DNA of 64,000 nucleotides, from NCBI GenBank assembly GCA_022559985.1, contig JAFJTR010000075.1:62001-126000 (forward strand), read 5' to 3'. Source of the stretch: Parastagonospora avenae f. sp. tritici 18332-5. Lineage: Eukaryota; Ascomycota; Dothideomycetes; Pleosporales; Phaeosphaeriaceae. A model generated the notes under the pieces. The model had not been told where the DNA came from, made no database searches, and saw nothing but the letters and a program-made list of their open reading frames with translations. The number at the start of each line of letters is the position of its first letter. Position 1 is the first letter of the stretch. Below, piece after piece: positions 19,812 to 29,805 of the stretch. The position numbers and the translations under genes are program-made.

Positions 19812-22202
19812 TTACAACACAGCGGCGCGCTTGCGGCGCTCCATCATGTTGTCGCGCTTCGCGTATCCGTAGCCACCAGCTGAGGCAGCGGTGTGGGCAG
19901 GCGCAGCAGGGGTAGAAGAAGACTTGTTGTCGCTACCGTAGCCGCCGTTGTTGTAGACGGGGGCAGCGGGGGTAGAAGAAGGCTTAGCGTTACCGTAAGA
20001 AGGCGCGGATGCGTATGGGGTGGCAGCAGGAGTCTTGGTCTCCTCGTCGCAGGGAGTGCTGGATGCTGCGGTAGGGACGGTGGAGGAAGGCTTGTTGTTG
20101 CCGTAGACCGGGACGTATGGGGTGGCAGTTGGGGCCGGAGTGGCGGTGGAAGTCTTCGAGTCCGACTCGCAAGGGGTGCTAGATGCCTGGGCTGGTGCGG
20201 AAGACGAAGGCTTGTTACCGCCGTAGACAGGGACGTACGGAGCTGGGGTGGTGGACGGCTTCGATGCGGATGAGGGAATGTTGTTGCCGTAGACAGGAGC
20301 GTAGGGGGTAGGGGTGGCAGCGGGAGTGGAAGTGTGCTTCGACTCGGACTCGCAAGGAGTGCTGGACGCCTTTGCGGGAGCAGATGAGGAAGCACCATAC
20401 ACAGGTGCGGAAGAAGACTTCTGGCCGTTGTAGGCAGGTGCGGAGGATGAAGGCTTGTTACCACCGTAGACGGGAACATGAGGAGTAGGGGTGGCAGCAG
20501 GTGTGGAAAAGTGCTTCAGCTCAGATTCACAGGGGGTGCTAGATGCCTGGGCAGGTGCAGATGAGTAACCAGCGTAAGCGGGCGCAGACGAAGAAGGCCT
20601 GTTGCCGCCGTAGACCGGAGCAGAAGAAGACTTCTCGCCGTTGTAGACCGGGGTAGAGGAAGAAGGCTTGTTGCTACCGTAGACAGGGACGTAGGGAGTC
20701 GCAGTCGCAGCGGGGGTTGAGGTGCGCTTCAGTTCTGATTCACAGGGAGTGCTGGAAGCCTTGGCAGGTACGGAAGCAGAAGGCTTCTCACCACCGTAGC
20801 CGTTGTTGTAGGCAGCGGGGGAAGAAGAAGCTGGCTGACCGTACTCCACTGGCTTGGAGGAAGAAGCGACCACAAGAGTGGAGTATGCACCGTAGCCATT
20901 GTCACCGTATGCGGGAGCAGAAGACGAGGCAGTGTTGCCGTACGCGGGCGCAGAGGAGGAAGCAGTGTTACCGTACTCAACCGGCTTGGACGAGGCAGGA
21001 GTAGGAGTAGCATGTGTCTCAGACTCGGTGCATGGGGTGGAATAAGGGGCGCTGCCGTAGCCGTTTCCGTGAGAAGAAGAGGTGCTGTTAGACTTGGCCG
21101 GACCGTTGCCGTACGAAGGGTACTCGTTTCCGGGCGCCTTGGGGCTGGAGCTGGCCTCGTAGCCGTTGTTGTGGACCTCAGTCTTGGTGACTGGGTATTC
21201 CTCGCCGTGGGAAGGAGTCTTGGTGGCAGAGGCAGGGTACTGCTCACCCTTGGAGGGAGTCTGCTTGGGGAGCTCGTACGTGCAAGTGTATGCCTGGTTG
21301 GGCTTGGTGATGGTGATGGTCTTGGCCTCGTATGTGTAGACACCAGCCTCAGGAGCCTTGGGGCCACCGTTATTGTTACCAGCAGGGCCGGTAGGAGCCG
21401 ATGGGTAAACGGTGACAATCTTGGCGGGAACTGTGTAGACACCCGGCTTCTCGTATACCTTGACCTCATCCTTGGGCTTGCCGTAGTTGAAGGTCTTCTT
21501 CTCCTCGCTGCACTTTCCACTCTTGCACTCCTTGATGGTGTATGGCTGAGCATTGTCGCACTCGTGGCAGAGACCCGAGCCGCCGTAGCCAGGAAGAACA
21601 TTCTTGCCAATGTTCTCGTACTCGACGACGTGAACCTTCTCATAGAGCTCGTACCAAGTGCCGGTGGAGTTCTTGGCTCCAATGGGGTAGGATGAAGGAG
21701 CAGCGTAGCCACCTAGGGTAGGGGTCGCAGAATGGGTGATCGTCTTCTTCTCATGGTACACAGTGACGCAGTCCTTGACATTGGTGACGGTGACCACCTT
21801 CTTGTTGGCATCAGTGAGCGTGGTAGAGACGTACTTGTCCTCTCCCCACTTAGCACAGCTCTTGCTGTCGTAACCTTGAGCCACACAGGTAGGGATCGCC
21901 TGGTACTGAGAAGTGACAGTGACAGGAGGCTTGCCGTATCCAGGAACGACAGTGGTGTAACCGTTCTGGCCTACAGATGTGCTGCAGGGCGTGGCCTTTG
22001 AGGGGGCGGCGCTGGACACAGCGCTGGGAGCCTTCGAGGATGGGGCAGGCTGCGATCCATATCCACCGTATGCTAGAGCAGAGGAGGCGATGGCTGAGGA
22101 CGACACCTTGGCGGGAGCGGAGCTGGATTCAGCACCACCGTATCCGCCGTAGGCATCGTATGAAGCGGCTGCGGTAGCAGCGAAGAGGAGGGCGTACTTC
22201 AT
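19812..22202 (-). CDS. Secreted Ser/Pro/Gly/Tyr-rich repeat protein, cell-surface or matrix
   Basis: Predicted extracellular 796-residue protein. It starts with a short signal peptide (MKYALLFAATAAA). Next come SYDAYGGYGG-rich sequence and a Cys-bearing central region (about residues 75-300) with TVTSQYQAIPTC, YVSTTLTDANKKVVTVT, LCHECDNAQPYT and AYTCTYELP. A long Ser/Thr/Pro-rich C-terminal half suited to O-glycosylation follows. At least five imperfect units containing STPCESELK and TPYVPVYG repeat about every 60-90 residues, each with a single Cys. The C-terminus GYAKRDNMMERRKRAAVL carries two basic clusters (KR, RRKR), typical Kex2 sites, and has no hydrophobic tail, so GPI anchoring is unlikely. 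No intron. Large open frames on the opposite strand are a by-product of this repetitive GC-biased code. Function unknown; a cell-wall or adhesive glycoprotein is inferred. Confidence 0.82.
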   Translation of the reverse strand: MKYALLFAATAAASYDAYGGYGGAESSSAPAKVSSSAIASSALAYGGYGSQPAPSSKAPSAVSSAAPSKATPCSTSVGQNGYTTVVPGYGKPPVTVTSQYQAIPTCVAQGYDSKSCAKWGEDKYVSTTLTDANKKVVTVTNVKDCVTVYHEKKTITHSATPTLGGYAAPSSYPIGAKNSTGTWYELYEKVHVVEYENIGKNVLPGYGGSGLCHECDNAQPYTIKECKSGKCSEEKKTFNYGKPKDEVKVYEKPGVYTVPAKIVTVYPSAPTGPAGNNNGGPKAPEAGVYTYEAKTITITKPNQAYTCTYELPKQTPSKGEQYPASATKTPSHGEEYPVTKTEVHNNGYEASSSPKAPGNEYPSYGNGPAKSNSTSSSHGNGYGSAPYSTPCTESETHATPTPASSKPVEYGNTASSSAPAYGNTASSSAPAYGDNGYGAYSTLVVASSSKPVEYGQPASSSPAAYNNGYGGEKPSASVPAKASSTPCESELKRTSTPAATATPYVPVYGSNKPSSSTPVYNGEKSSSAPVYGGNRPSSSAPAYAGYSSAPAQASSTPCESELKHFSTPAATPTPHVPVYGGNKPSSSAPAYNGQKSSSAPVYGASSSAPAKASSTPCESESKHTSTPAATPTPYAPVYGNNIPSSASKPSTTPAPYVPVYGGNKPSSSAPAQASSTPCESDSKTSTATPAPTATPYVPVYGNNKPSSTVPTAASSTPCDEETKTPAATPYASAPSYGNAKPSSTPAAPVYNNGGYGSDNKSSSTPAAPAHTAASAGGYGYAKRDNMMERRKRAAVL
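20030..20770 (-). repeat. In-frame repeat array inside the surface protein
   Basis: Five imperfect coding repeats with the core STPC followed by an acidic residue pair, Lys, a Ser/Thr/Pro/Ala linker and a PVYG-like end. Spacers vary in number of GNKPSSSAP modules, suggesting unequal exchange or slippage. Confidence 0.7.
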
Positions 22203-25200
22203 GATGTCGGTGGTGGGGTTTGATATTAAGTATTAAGTAATGATTTTCGTTGACAACGAATGACTGGGGTGAGTTATTGAGAATAAAGAGAAAAACGAGT
22301 GTGGTCGTCACTGCGAGAGTGCGAGAGAGTTGTTGGTCCGGTCGAAGGAATGACTGAGGATGAGAACTTGAAGACCGTCATGTTGATGTATATATGCTGA
22401 TTTGGAGACTCCTAGCATGCCCCTGACTATGGACTCTTCACCCTTCGCTTGCTGCGATTGCACCGTGGTGATGGCACGTCCCGCCTATACTTCGACCGTT
22501 CAGTGGAGGGATTACCGAGGCCATCTTTGGACTACGACTAGTCGTGCACTATTCGGCGGTATATTTTCATCACAATGGGTGAGACGCCGTATAACGCGCC
22601 TAGTTCACTTTTCATGAAAGCGCGCACCCCTGCCTTAATGCCAACCCCACCATTGACCGTTGAGCCGCATGCCAAGTGACGGTAATGGATTATCAGTTCA
22701 TCGAACTGCACCTAGGCATGCTTTGATTTTGCGATATACTTCACAGTAACATGAAAGCCCGAAGCATCTGGCGACTTCTCTGCGCATGTGTACTTCGCAG
22801 TATACGAAGTCATGGATGGACGATACGACACGGATTCCTCCATACAGGATAGTGTAAAGGATAGTACTTGGATTCATGAAAGTAGTCGTGGACGGTCCAA
22901 GGGTTTAGCCAGATCCGTCTGGAACTTCCGGTTCCAGGCCGTGGGGCCTTCCCGTGCTGAGCCGTCGATAGCGTCAAGGTTAGGAGAAACGCGGTTTAGG
23001 GTACGCGCGTTCGACCGCATAACTCTGGGGAAATGCAAATGCACAATCTGTTTCTTTCGTTCGATTAAGTCTATGTAGAACACACACTCATCTGAGTCGA
23101 TGTTCTTCTTGCCTGCGCTACTGCAGACGCGCTCGGTCCCCGCTGCCCATTCACGCGTTGAACTGGAGAAAGAACCTGGTCGTGCGTTCGAAGATCACGA
23201 ATCTTGCAATATCTTGTTCTTCGTGTTGATCATCGCTAAGCATTGAAGAGATCAAAGATTGCATAAGAAACATGTGGCGCGTGCCTTCTCGACATTCGCC
23301 AAAACACGGACGTATTGAAGAGTTGCCCCTGCGCCACATCTCCACAACTTTCCCATCTCCACCTTGAAGCCGCATTGGGAAGTGCCAATGTGTCAACACG
23401 AACCCTTACATGATATCCCCTGCAGTGGAACTGCCGCGACGATCACCAGAGGTCCGAGTCGACGAGATTTGGCTGCGCTGCATCGAATTGGACGTTGGCG
23501 AAAAGATAGGCGGATGTCAAAGCGTGATGTCCCGATGTTCATCATTGGTGCATTTCTACGGCTATTGTGGTCGAATGACTATTTTTGGTGAGGTCGGGAA
23601 CTGCCAGCACCTTGCGCCGAATGGTCCACGACACGCCTCTCCTAAGAATCCACTTACATTTGACCATCCATGGAGAATTATGCATCTTCGCCTGCGACAC
23701 GATGCGGAACCGAGATAACAATGGTCTAGCCACCGAGTCTGCCCTGCCCTGCATCTGCATTGAGCACGCTCATTGCTGACATCTTAAGACTGCTCTTATT
23801 TGGCTAGAATACTCCAGGGTATCAGGCCATGGCTTGAGCGCAACGCTTCCACCGCTCTTTCGTCTTGACTGACCATATTATCACTCAGGCATATTGGTCA
23901 CTCTTTCCTGCTTTGCTGGATACATTGAAATCAGATTTGATGAGAAGGTTCCCGCTGTAAATCAATGCTTCGAACGCAATGAGTCTCTTAGCATAGGAGC
24001 GACTCGGATTGCACGTACGTTCCGATGAGCGGATGAGTGAGTGAGTGAGTGAGTGAGTGAGTGAGATACGGGGCTGTTCAGTCCTCATGGAACACGATAT
24101 CGTTGACTACAGTGCTTGCTATCCCGACAACATGTTTCATTTTCTGCCAGCTAAGTTACGATAAATTGCCATCACGAAGTTGCGACCTGATGTAGCTCCG
24201 TAAAACGAGCCTCGCTACATTGCTGCATAATGCATACAGCGGGAGATCAAACGGCATGGGCATGAATGGAGCCAGAGAAGCGGGACGAGGGAAATTAGTA
24301 CTTGTAAATGGAGCTGTCAGGCCTTGGTGCTTGAGACAGTCACGTCACCAGCTTGATAGATAGTTGGAATCGAAGTGTATGTTGTGAAAAATAAACACTT
24401 CTTTATAATGGGAATGTTCGGAAGCAAGACAGTAGAACCTTTATTTTGGTGAAATAAAATCTCGATGGCAGTGTTTGCACAGTCAATAGACATAGACCTA
24501 ACAGTACAATCTCGATTCAGTTTGGACAGTTTGATTTGATTCTCATCAACCGAAAGAACGCGAGAGACTCTGCAAAGTGCAAGCAAATAACACTCAGCCC
24601 AAACGATCACTAGGCTCTCATCACTGGTGTACGACTGATGAGAGCTACATTTCCTTGACACCATGTTTACTATTTCCATCTTCGTACTTGACCTCTCCTC
24701 AGCAGCTCTGAACATTGAGTTCCGGAAAACGTTCTATATTCTGAAGTACGTAACATACCCTGAAGTTATTAGAACAAGGTCCCACTTGTAGTATGACTAC
24801 TAGTGAGAACCGAGCAGGAGGGGGAAGAGGCGGGGTGGCTGCAACGTGTTGTATTGACTATCGTGTTGAGTGTCCCCAACTCAGGTTGTTATGGTGGATG
24901 CTATTGCCCACTGGGCAGTGCCTGCCACACCAGCACATCACGTGACTCTCAAGCACCTTCTACCCTGGACTGAACCTAGATATTCTCAACAAAAGTGACA
25001 TATAAAAATGCTTAATTAGCCAATTTACTATGCTCTTTATTCTTCTCACCTCTGACTACAAGTCAGCCTCTTGTCGTTATCTAAATACTTACCGCTTCCA
25101 ATTCATTTTTCCTCAGTGCTATACCTATCCAACGGCGCAAATGAATTGCACATATTCCCGCGCCCTAATATGCGTGCAAAAAAACATAGTAAGGGCAAGA

Positions 25201-25687
25201 CTTATATATATCTAAGACCATTGCGGAGATCGATAGTGCTACGGCAAACCTACGAGTAAGAGTAGACTAGTGTATGACATACATATTGTGTAATTCTTGA
25301 CAAGTTTGGACAATTTGACTAGAGCGAGCAGAAAATTGGTGCCGCACCGAGATGGCGCTTCTGCGTTAGAGAATACAGACTTGGTATATGCATTGGATAT
25401 TTTAGGAATTCACAATGATTATTCAGGGCCCACGCACATTGCATGTTACTGCGAGATGGTATGCAAAGAAGAAACAATCTCATTTGGCCTTTCAATAAGG
25501 CAGAGTACACAGCTAATAACGTAGTCTTGAAAAAAACGTCAAGTCGGCGAACGTAAGCAAAAGAACAGGCAACCAGAACTTGGATGTGAGCGTGTACATT
25601 GTTGATAATTTTGTTTTGAACTTTCTACCAGCTTACAGAAGGCCACAGTAGTGTCAATATTGCATCTACAAGTCTTGCAACCGCCAT
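22203..25687. other. Long intergenic region, partly AT-rich
   Basis: Holds the promoter of the secreted protein on the left; a TATATATG sequence lies near 22387. No supported gene. The frame at 24317-24715 (132 codons, minus) has no recognised domain. Base composition becomes AT-rich from about 24.1 to 25.6 kb. Confidence 0.5.
24034..24065. repeat. Tetranucleotide microsatellite (TGAG)8
   Basis: Eight consecutive perfect TGAG units in a non-coding region. Confidence 0.9.
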
Positions 25688-28342
25688 CTAATCTTCTGTC
25701 AAATCACCATATTCCCATTGGCCCCTTCGCTCCTCTTTGGCAACGTCCTGCTTTTTAGTGAGCGCGGCCAAGATGTCGCCTGCACTTCGTTCCCAAGCCT
25801 TCAACTTTTTCGGCACCATTGCCAGACCCTCATCGATCACATCTGCGTTGATACTGTCTGTCGCAGGGTTCTTGCTGGACTTGGGGTCGAACAGGGTGAC
25901 GTAAAGTGTACCGTCCTTGTCCATTTGGTCGACGTTAGCGACAAGCTGGCGGTCGGCGGTTTCTTGCGAGATGAAGTTGACTGCATCGGCGAGGTACTCC
26001 GGGTTTTGGGGCAGCTGAATGAAGGCGAGTTGTGCTTCTTGTGCCTGCGGCTTCAACTTGGATGGCAGGAATTCGGTCTGCGATAGTGGGCGGAGTCTGG
26101 ACCATGGGATCAGTTCCGAGTTGCCATAGTCGACATAGACGACCTCGGCCTTCTTCGCCTCACGGTCATTGCGTCGGATGCGCGCGCGGTACCATTGGTC
26201 ATCTGCAGTGAACTTGGCGGCCACAAACTCGCCAGCCTTGGGGTTGGTCAAACCTGCTGAGTTGGCAGGGTTCAGGTGGAACTTGGCAAAGGCACTCATG
26301 AGCGAAGTCAGCGCTGATGTTCCGCTGCCAATCTCCTGGAACTTAATCCTGCCGGACTCTTCCACATGCGTAATAATGACATCGCGGTAGTCCTTTCGCC
26401 GTGAAGCTGCGGCGTCGCTGTTGGATGTTGCTGGGGCAGCAGCAGTGGTGTCCTCGACATCCTCCTCCTGCGATGGGTCGTAGTCGTGCCACAGACCTCT
26501 TCGTGCATCCTTGGCCTTCTGCTCCGCAGCGAAGAGCTCATTTGCATTGCCTGCCTTCTCGGCAGAATAGGCGTGTACAGAAGCCAGACCCTCTTCGACC
26601 AGAGTCTTGGCAAAGTTCTCGCGGTTGATATACAGGGTACCGATGAAGCCACCGACCTTGTCGCAGTCCTCGACATCGATCTCCACGTCGCGCTGTTGGC
26701 ATCGCCGGTTGGCGAATTCATGTGCCTCTTTACCAAATGGCTCACCCTTGTCGGTGTCGTTTCTCGCTGATCGTGGTGCGCGGATGCCGGACAAGACGAA
26801 GGTGAGCTTGGCGTTCTCGCGAGGTACAAGGACGGTGAAACGCGATGCTGACTTGACAAAGTCGACGACCGCAGGTACTTTGCGTTGTCTCGACAGGAGC
26901 GTAAGCTGACGCTTGGCCTTTTCGAGAGACTCCGAGTAGTCGACGTATTGTTTGGCAGAGGGACCTTTTGGTGACCAGAGACCCTTTTGCTCTTCTTGCG
27001 CGGCTTGCTCAGCGAGCAGAAGGTCGTCGTAGATTGGGCTGCGGTCGGTGTCGTCCTGGCGATGGCGGATGACTGTGGCCATGCCGCTCTCGACGAGCAT
27101 GAGTCCAACGTTCTTGTTCTGGAAAGTAACGGTGGCCATCTCGCGCTCATCGTAGCCTTCGGTCGCGGGGCGCTTGCCGTCGACGTGGAACTTGACGTGC
27201 TTGCCGATAAGCTTCTTGCGGAGGAACTCCTTGGCCTCGGGCACCCATGGCGACTGCTTGGGGTCGGTGGGCTTGGGCTGGCGGACGCTGCTAAGGTTGA
27301 TGCGCTTCTCGACGCCAGCTTTGTTGCGCAGAAACAAGGTATCGGCGCTCTGGATTCTGCTGACGACAGCCTCGTGCTCGCCCGCTGCTTTGGCCTTGGG
27401 CGCGACATGGCCCTGGTAGACACCAACACGGGCATCCTTTGCGGCCTTCTCTGCTGCCCTCAGCACGCCCATTTGCTGACCCAAGAGTGTCGTGTGGTGG
27501 TCGGTGCATTTTGCTAGGCCGGCCTTGAGGACGAAGGGGGTGATGCTGCCCTGCGTAGGATGCTTGACGTCTGCCACGATCTGGCCATTGGGTGTCGTGC
27601 CCAGGACGTTGACGGTAGCGGTGCGCTGCAACAGGCGCGTCTCCACGAACTGCTGGGCCTCGTCGCCAAATGCCTCAGCGGGCTGCACCTTCCCGTCGGA
27701 CGGGTTCGTCCGCTGCGTGGCGGGCGCGCGGATGCCGGCGAGGAGAACCATGGTCTGCACGTGCTCGGTGGGCGACAGCAGGAAGCGCACAATGAGACGG
27801 TCTCCTGCAAGCACCTTCTCGACAATGGCGTCGATGTCGCGGCCCTTGTGCTCGTCGACCCATTTCTGTGCGTCGCTCAGCTCGGAGATGGAGTTGATGC
27901 GGCTGCTGGACTCCGCCCACAGGCCCTTGGAGTCGGCCCTCGCGCGAGCCTCAACCACCTGTAGCCGTTCCAGCAGCTGTGCGGCCTCCTCTGAGTCTTC
28001 CTTCCTACCGGCGTCGTCTCGCAGCTTGAGCCAGCCCTCTGCGACGGCGGTTTCGGGAAGGAGCACGCGGTTTGGTAGTACAATCAGGCCATACTCGCGA
28101 TTGGCACCCGTCGGGATCTTGTAGAGCACCTGGAAGCGCACGACCTTGCCCACGAGCAGCTTGCGCAGGTAGTCGCGTGACTCGAATGCAAAAGGCTCGT
28201 CGCCCTCACGCTTCAATCGCGGGGCAGACACAAACGCCAGGCTCAGTGTGCGCTCCTGTTTCGGATTGTTGATGTTGTGCAAGATGACCGTGTCGCCAGA
28301 GAGGACGCTCTTGACCTTCGCTTCGAATGTAGAGGCAGCCAT
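25688..28342 (-). CDS. snd1: Tudor-SN (SND1/p100) homologue
   Basis: Single-exon 884-residue protein with the complete architecture of staphylococcal nuclease domain-containing protein 1. It has four tandem SN-like OB folds at about residues 5-145, 165-315, 320-460 and 485-625. A Tudor domain at about 690-760 has DDQWYRARIRR and AEVVYVDYGNSELI, including the aromatic cage residues, and is embedded in a fifth partial SN fold at the C-terminus. The family acts in RNA metabolism, including splicing, small-RNA handling and stress granules, in cytoplasm and nucleus. The ATG at 28342 begins MAASTFEAKVKSVLSGDTV, which matches the usual start of the first SN repeat. Length is typical. Large minus- and plus-strand frames overlapping it are shadows. 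Very secure. Confidence 0.95.
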   Translation of the reverse strand: MAASTFEAKVKSVLSGDTVILHNINNPKQERTLSLAFVSAPRLKREGDEPFAFESRDYLRKLLVGKVVRFQVLYKIPTGANREYGLIVLPNRVLLPETAVAEGWLKLRDDAGRKEDSEEAAQLLERLQVVEARARADSKGLWAESSSRINSISELSDAQKWVDEHKGRDIDAIVEKVLAGDRLIVRFLLSPTEHVQTMVLLAGIRAPATQRTNPSDGKVQPAEAFGDEAQQFVETRLLQRTATVNVLGTTPNGQIVADVKHPTQGSITPFVLKAGLAKCTDHHTTLLGQQMGVLRAAEKAAKDARVGVYQGHVAPKAKAAGEHEAVVSRIQSADTLFLRNKAGVEKRINLSSVRQPKPTDPKQSPWVPEAKEFLRKKLIGKHVKFHVDGKRPATEGYDEREMATVTFQNKNVGLMLVESGMATVIRHRQDDTDRSPIYDDLLLAEQAAQEEQKGLWSPKGPSAKQYVDYSESLEKAKRQLTLLSRQRKVPAVVDFVKSASRFTVLVPRENAKLTFVLSGIRAPRSARNDTDKGEPFGKEAHEFANRRCQQRDVEIDVEDCDKVGGFIGTLYINRENFAKTLVEEGLASVHAYSAEKAGNANELFAAEQKAKDARRGLWHDYDPSQEEDVEDTTAAAPATSNSDAAASRRKDYRDVIITHVEESGRIKFQEIGSGTSALTSLMSAFAKFHLNPANSAGLTNPKAGEFVAAKFTADDQWYRARIRRNDREAKKAEVVYVDYGNSELIPWSRLRPLSQTEFLPSKLKPQAQEAQLAFIQLPQNPEYLADAVNFISQETADRQLVANVDQMDKDGTLYVTLFDPKSSKNPATDSINADVIDEGLAMVPKKLKAWERSAGDILAALTKKQDVAKEERRGQWEYGDLTED

Positions 28343-29340
28343 GGTGGGCGGTCGGATCGGGTCTCGTGCACGTGGGAGCTATACACAACGGGAGCTGTCG
28401 GATTAGCTACACTGTGTCCACAAGAGCTCCAAGTCTGCGTGCGCGGCCTTTGTCAAACTTACCTCGTCAAAATGGGGAGAAACCAAAAGATAAGGAGCAA
28501 GAAGATGCAATTGATGCTCCAGAAAGCGATGAATTGGAGAAATCGTTCGTCTGAGAGGCAACGTGGAGCTCAGCTTAGCTCGAAGGTAGGAAATCTCGCC
28601 TCGCCGCTCCTCAGGGTCCGTTGTGGGGTCGTTCCTTCCTTAGCCGCCAGGCGAAGCTAGACGTCACCACCCTTGCTCTTGCTTTTGCTCTCTCACTTGC
28701 CCTCACAACTCGCAGGCAATATCATGCAATTATCTCACAAGGAAAGAATGGTCATGTGTGCTGATACGATGGCTATGATTCACTTGAGGTGGCTTATCGT
28801 TGCTTAGAGACAAGTAGGCTTTATCGTCACCAAAACTTAGTCCAGGGGATCACGGTACACAGTATCCTAGAAAGTTGACTGCACCATATTGATTATCACT
28901 AGCAATGCACACGTGACACAAATGTAACCGTTCAAAAAAGTGGTGCTTCAAATTAACCATAATCTAGTATATACAACGAACGCTCAATCGTATCGCAAAA
29001 CACCACCAACGCCCTAACTCTAATTCTACAACAGGGTATAGTGTAAATCATGAAGATTCCATGACGACCAACGTAAGGAAAAAATGAACAACGAAAAGAG
29101 ATCTATGGAGAAGGAGATGAGAAAAGAAACCAAAAGTCTATCCCTACCGATCAAACAATGCAAACAAAATCAGCACGAGAAGATGGAGCAGTCCGCCCTT
29201 AATGCGCCTAAGAGAAGGATAAGGTCAACGAGAATAAAGAAAAAAGCATCGCAAACAACAGACCAGACAGCTCCCAACACCAAAATGCAGAAAGAAACAC
29301 GCACAGAACCAACCATCCAACCAACATCTTCCAAAACGAG
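28343..29340. other. Intergenic
   Basis: Promoter of the Tudor-SN gene on its left side. A/T-rich from about 28.9 to 29.3 kb, probably 3' flank of the zinc-ribbon gene. No supported gene. The 86-codon Lys/Gln-rich frame at 29084-29344 is antisense-adjacent and lacks a domain. Confidence 0.5.
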
Positions 29341-29805
29341 CTAATTAATGAACCCACACTCCCCACACTGGTTCCAATGCACCGCAGAATTGATAGCTCC
29401 ACAATTTGAACACTCCCAAATCCCCTCGGCTGGCTGGCCAGCACCACCGAGAGTGTTCATCGACATGCTACACAGGCTCGAATTCGCTGGCATGGGAGCG
29501 CCACATATGGGACACTGCATGTCGTGCCAGTCTGGGTTATCGGCGCCGCATTCAAAGCAGTGCCAGAGGTCGTAGCCGTCGTTCATAGCGCTGTGCTGAA
29601 AGCCATGTGACGAGCGATGATCGGCCTGATACGCATGGTGGAAATGTGTAGACTGCGAATGTTCGCTTGGGCAACTAGAGTAGCTGCCTTGATAGTGACC
29701 GCACGATAGACAGTGCTGCTCTGAGTCCGCAGTGATGTTCGTAGCTTGACAGTTCGCGCAGATCCAAGCACCATTGCGAGTAGGCGCAGGGTTTGATCGT
29801 GCCAT
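29341..29805 (-). CDS. Small protein with three RanBP2-type zinc ribbons
   Basis: 154-residue protein whose recognisable content is three W-x-C-x2-C-x10-C-x2-C modules: WICANC...CLSCG near residues 14-36, WHCFEC...CPICG near 81-102, and WECSNC...CGECG near 129-151. The second and third are very alike. RanBP2-type (NZF) ribbons bind ubiquitin, RNA or small proteins. The linker between the first two is His/Ser-rich. Single exon, start at ATG 29805, stop just after GFIN. Target unknown. Small Cys-rich proteins of this type are often unnamed in fungal genomes. The ribbon assignment comes from spacing only. Confidence 0.75.
   Translation of the reverse strand: MARSNPAPTRNGAWICANCQATNITADSEQHCLSCGHYQGSYSSCPSEHSQSTHFHHAYQADHRSSHGFQHSAMNDGYDLWHCFECGADNPDWHDMQCPICGAPMPANSSLCSMSMNTLGGAGQPAEGIWECSNCGAINSAVHWNQCGECGFIN

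Noticed and set aside
20729..21712. Long Pro/Leu/Arg-rich open frame (327 codons, minus) and a 227-codon plus-strand frame at 21012-21695
   Set aside because: Both overlap the secreted repeat protein, whose signal peptide and repeats show the true frame; they are by-products of its biased codon use.
26308..27435. 375-codon minus-strand frame within the Tudor-SN gene
   Set aside because: Arg/Ser/Pro-rich shadow in another frame of a fully conserved Tudor-SN protein.
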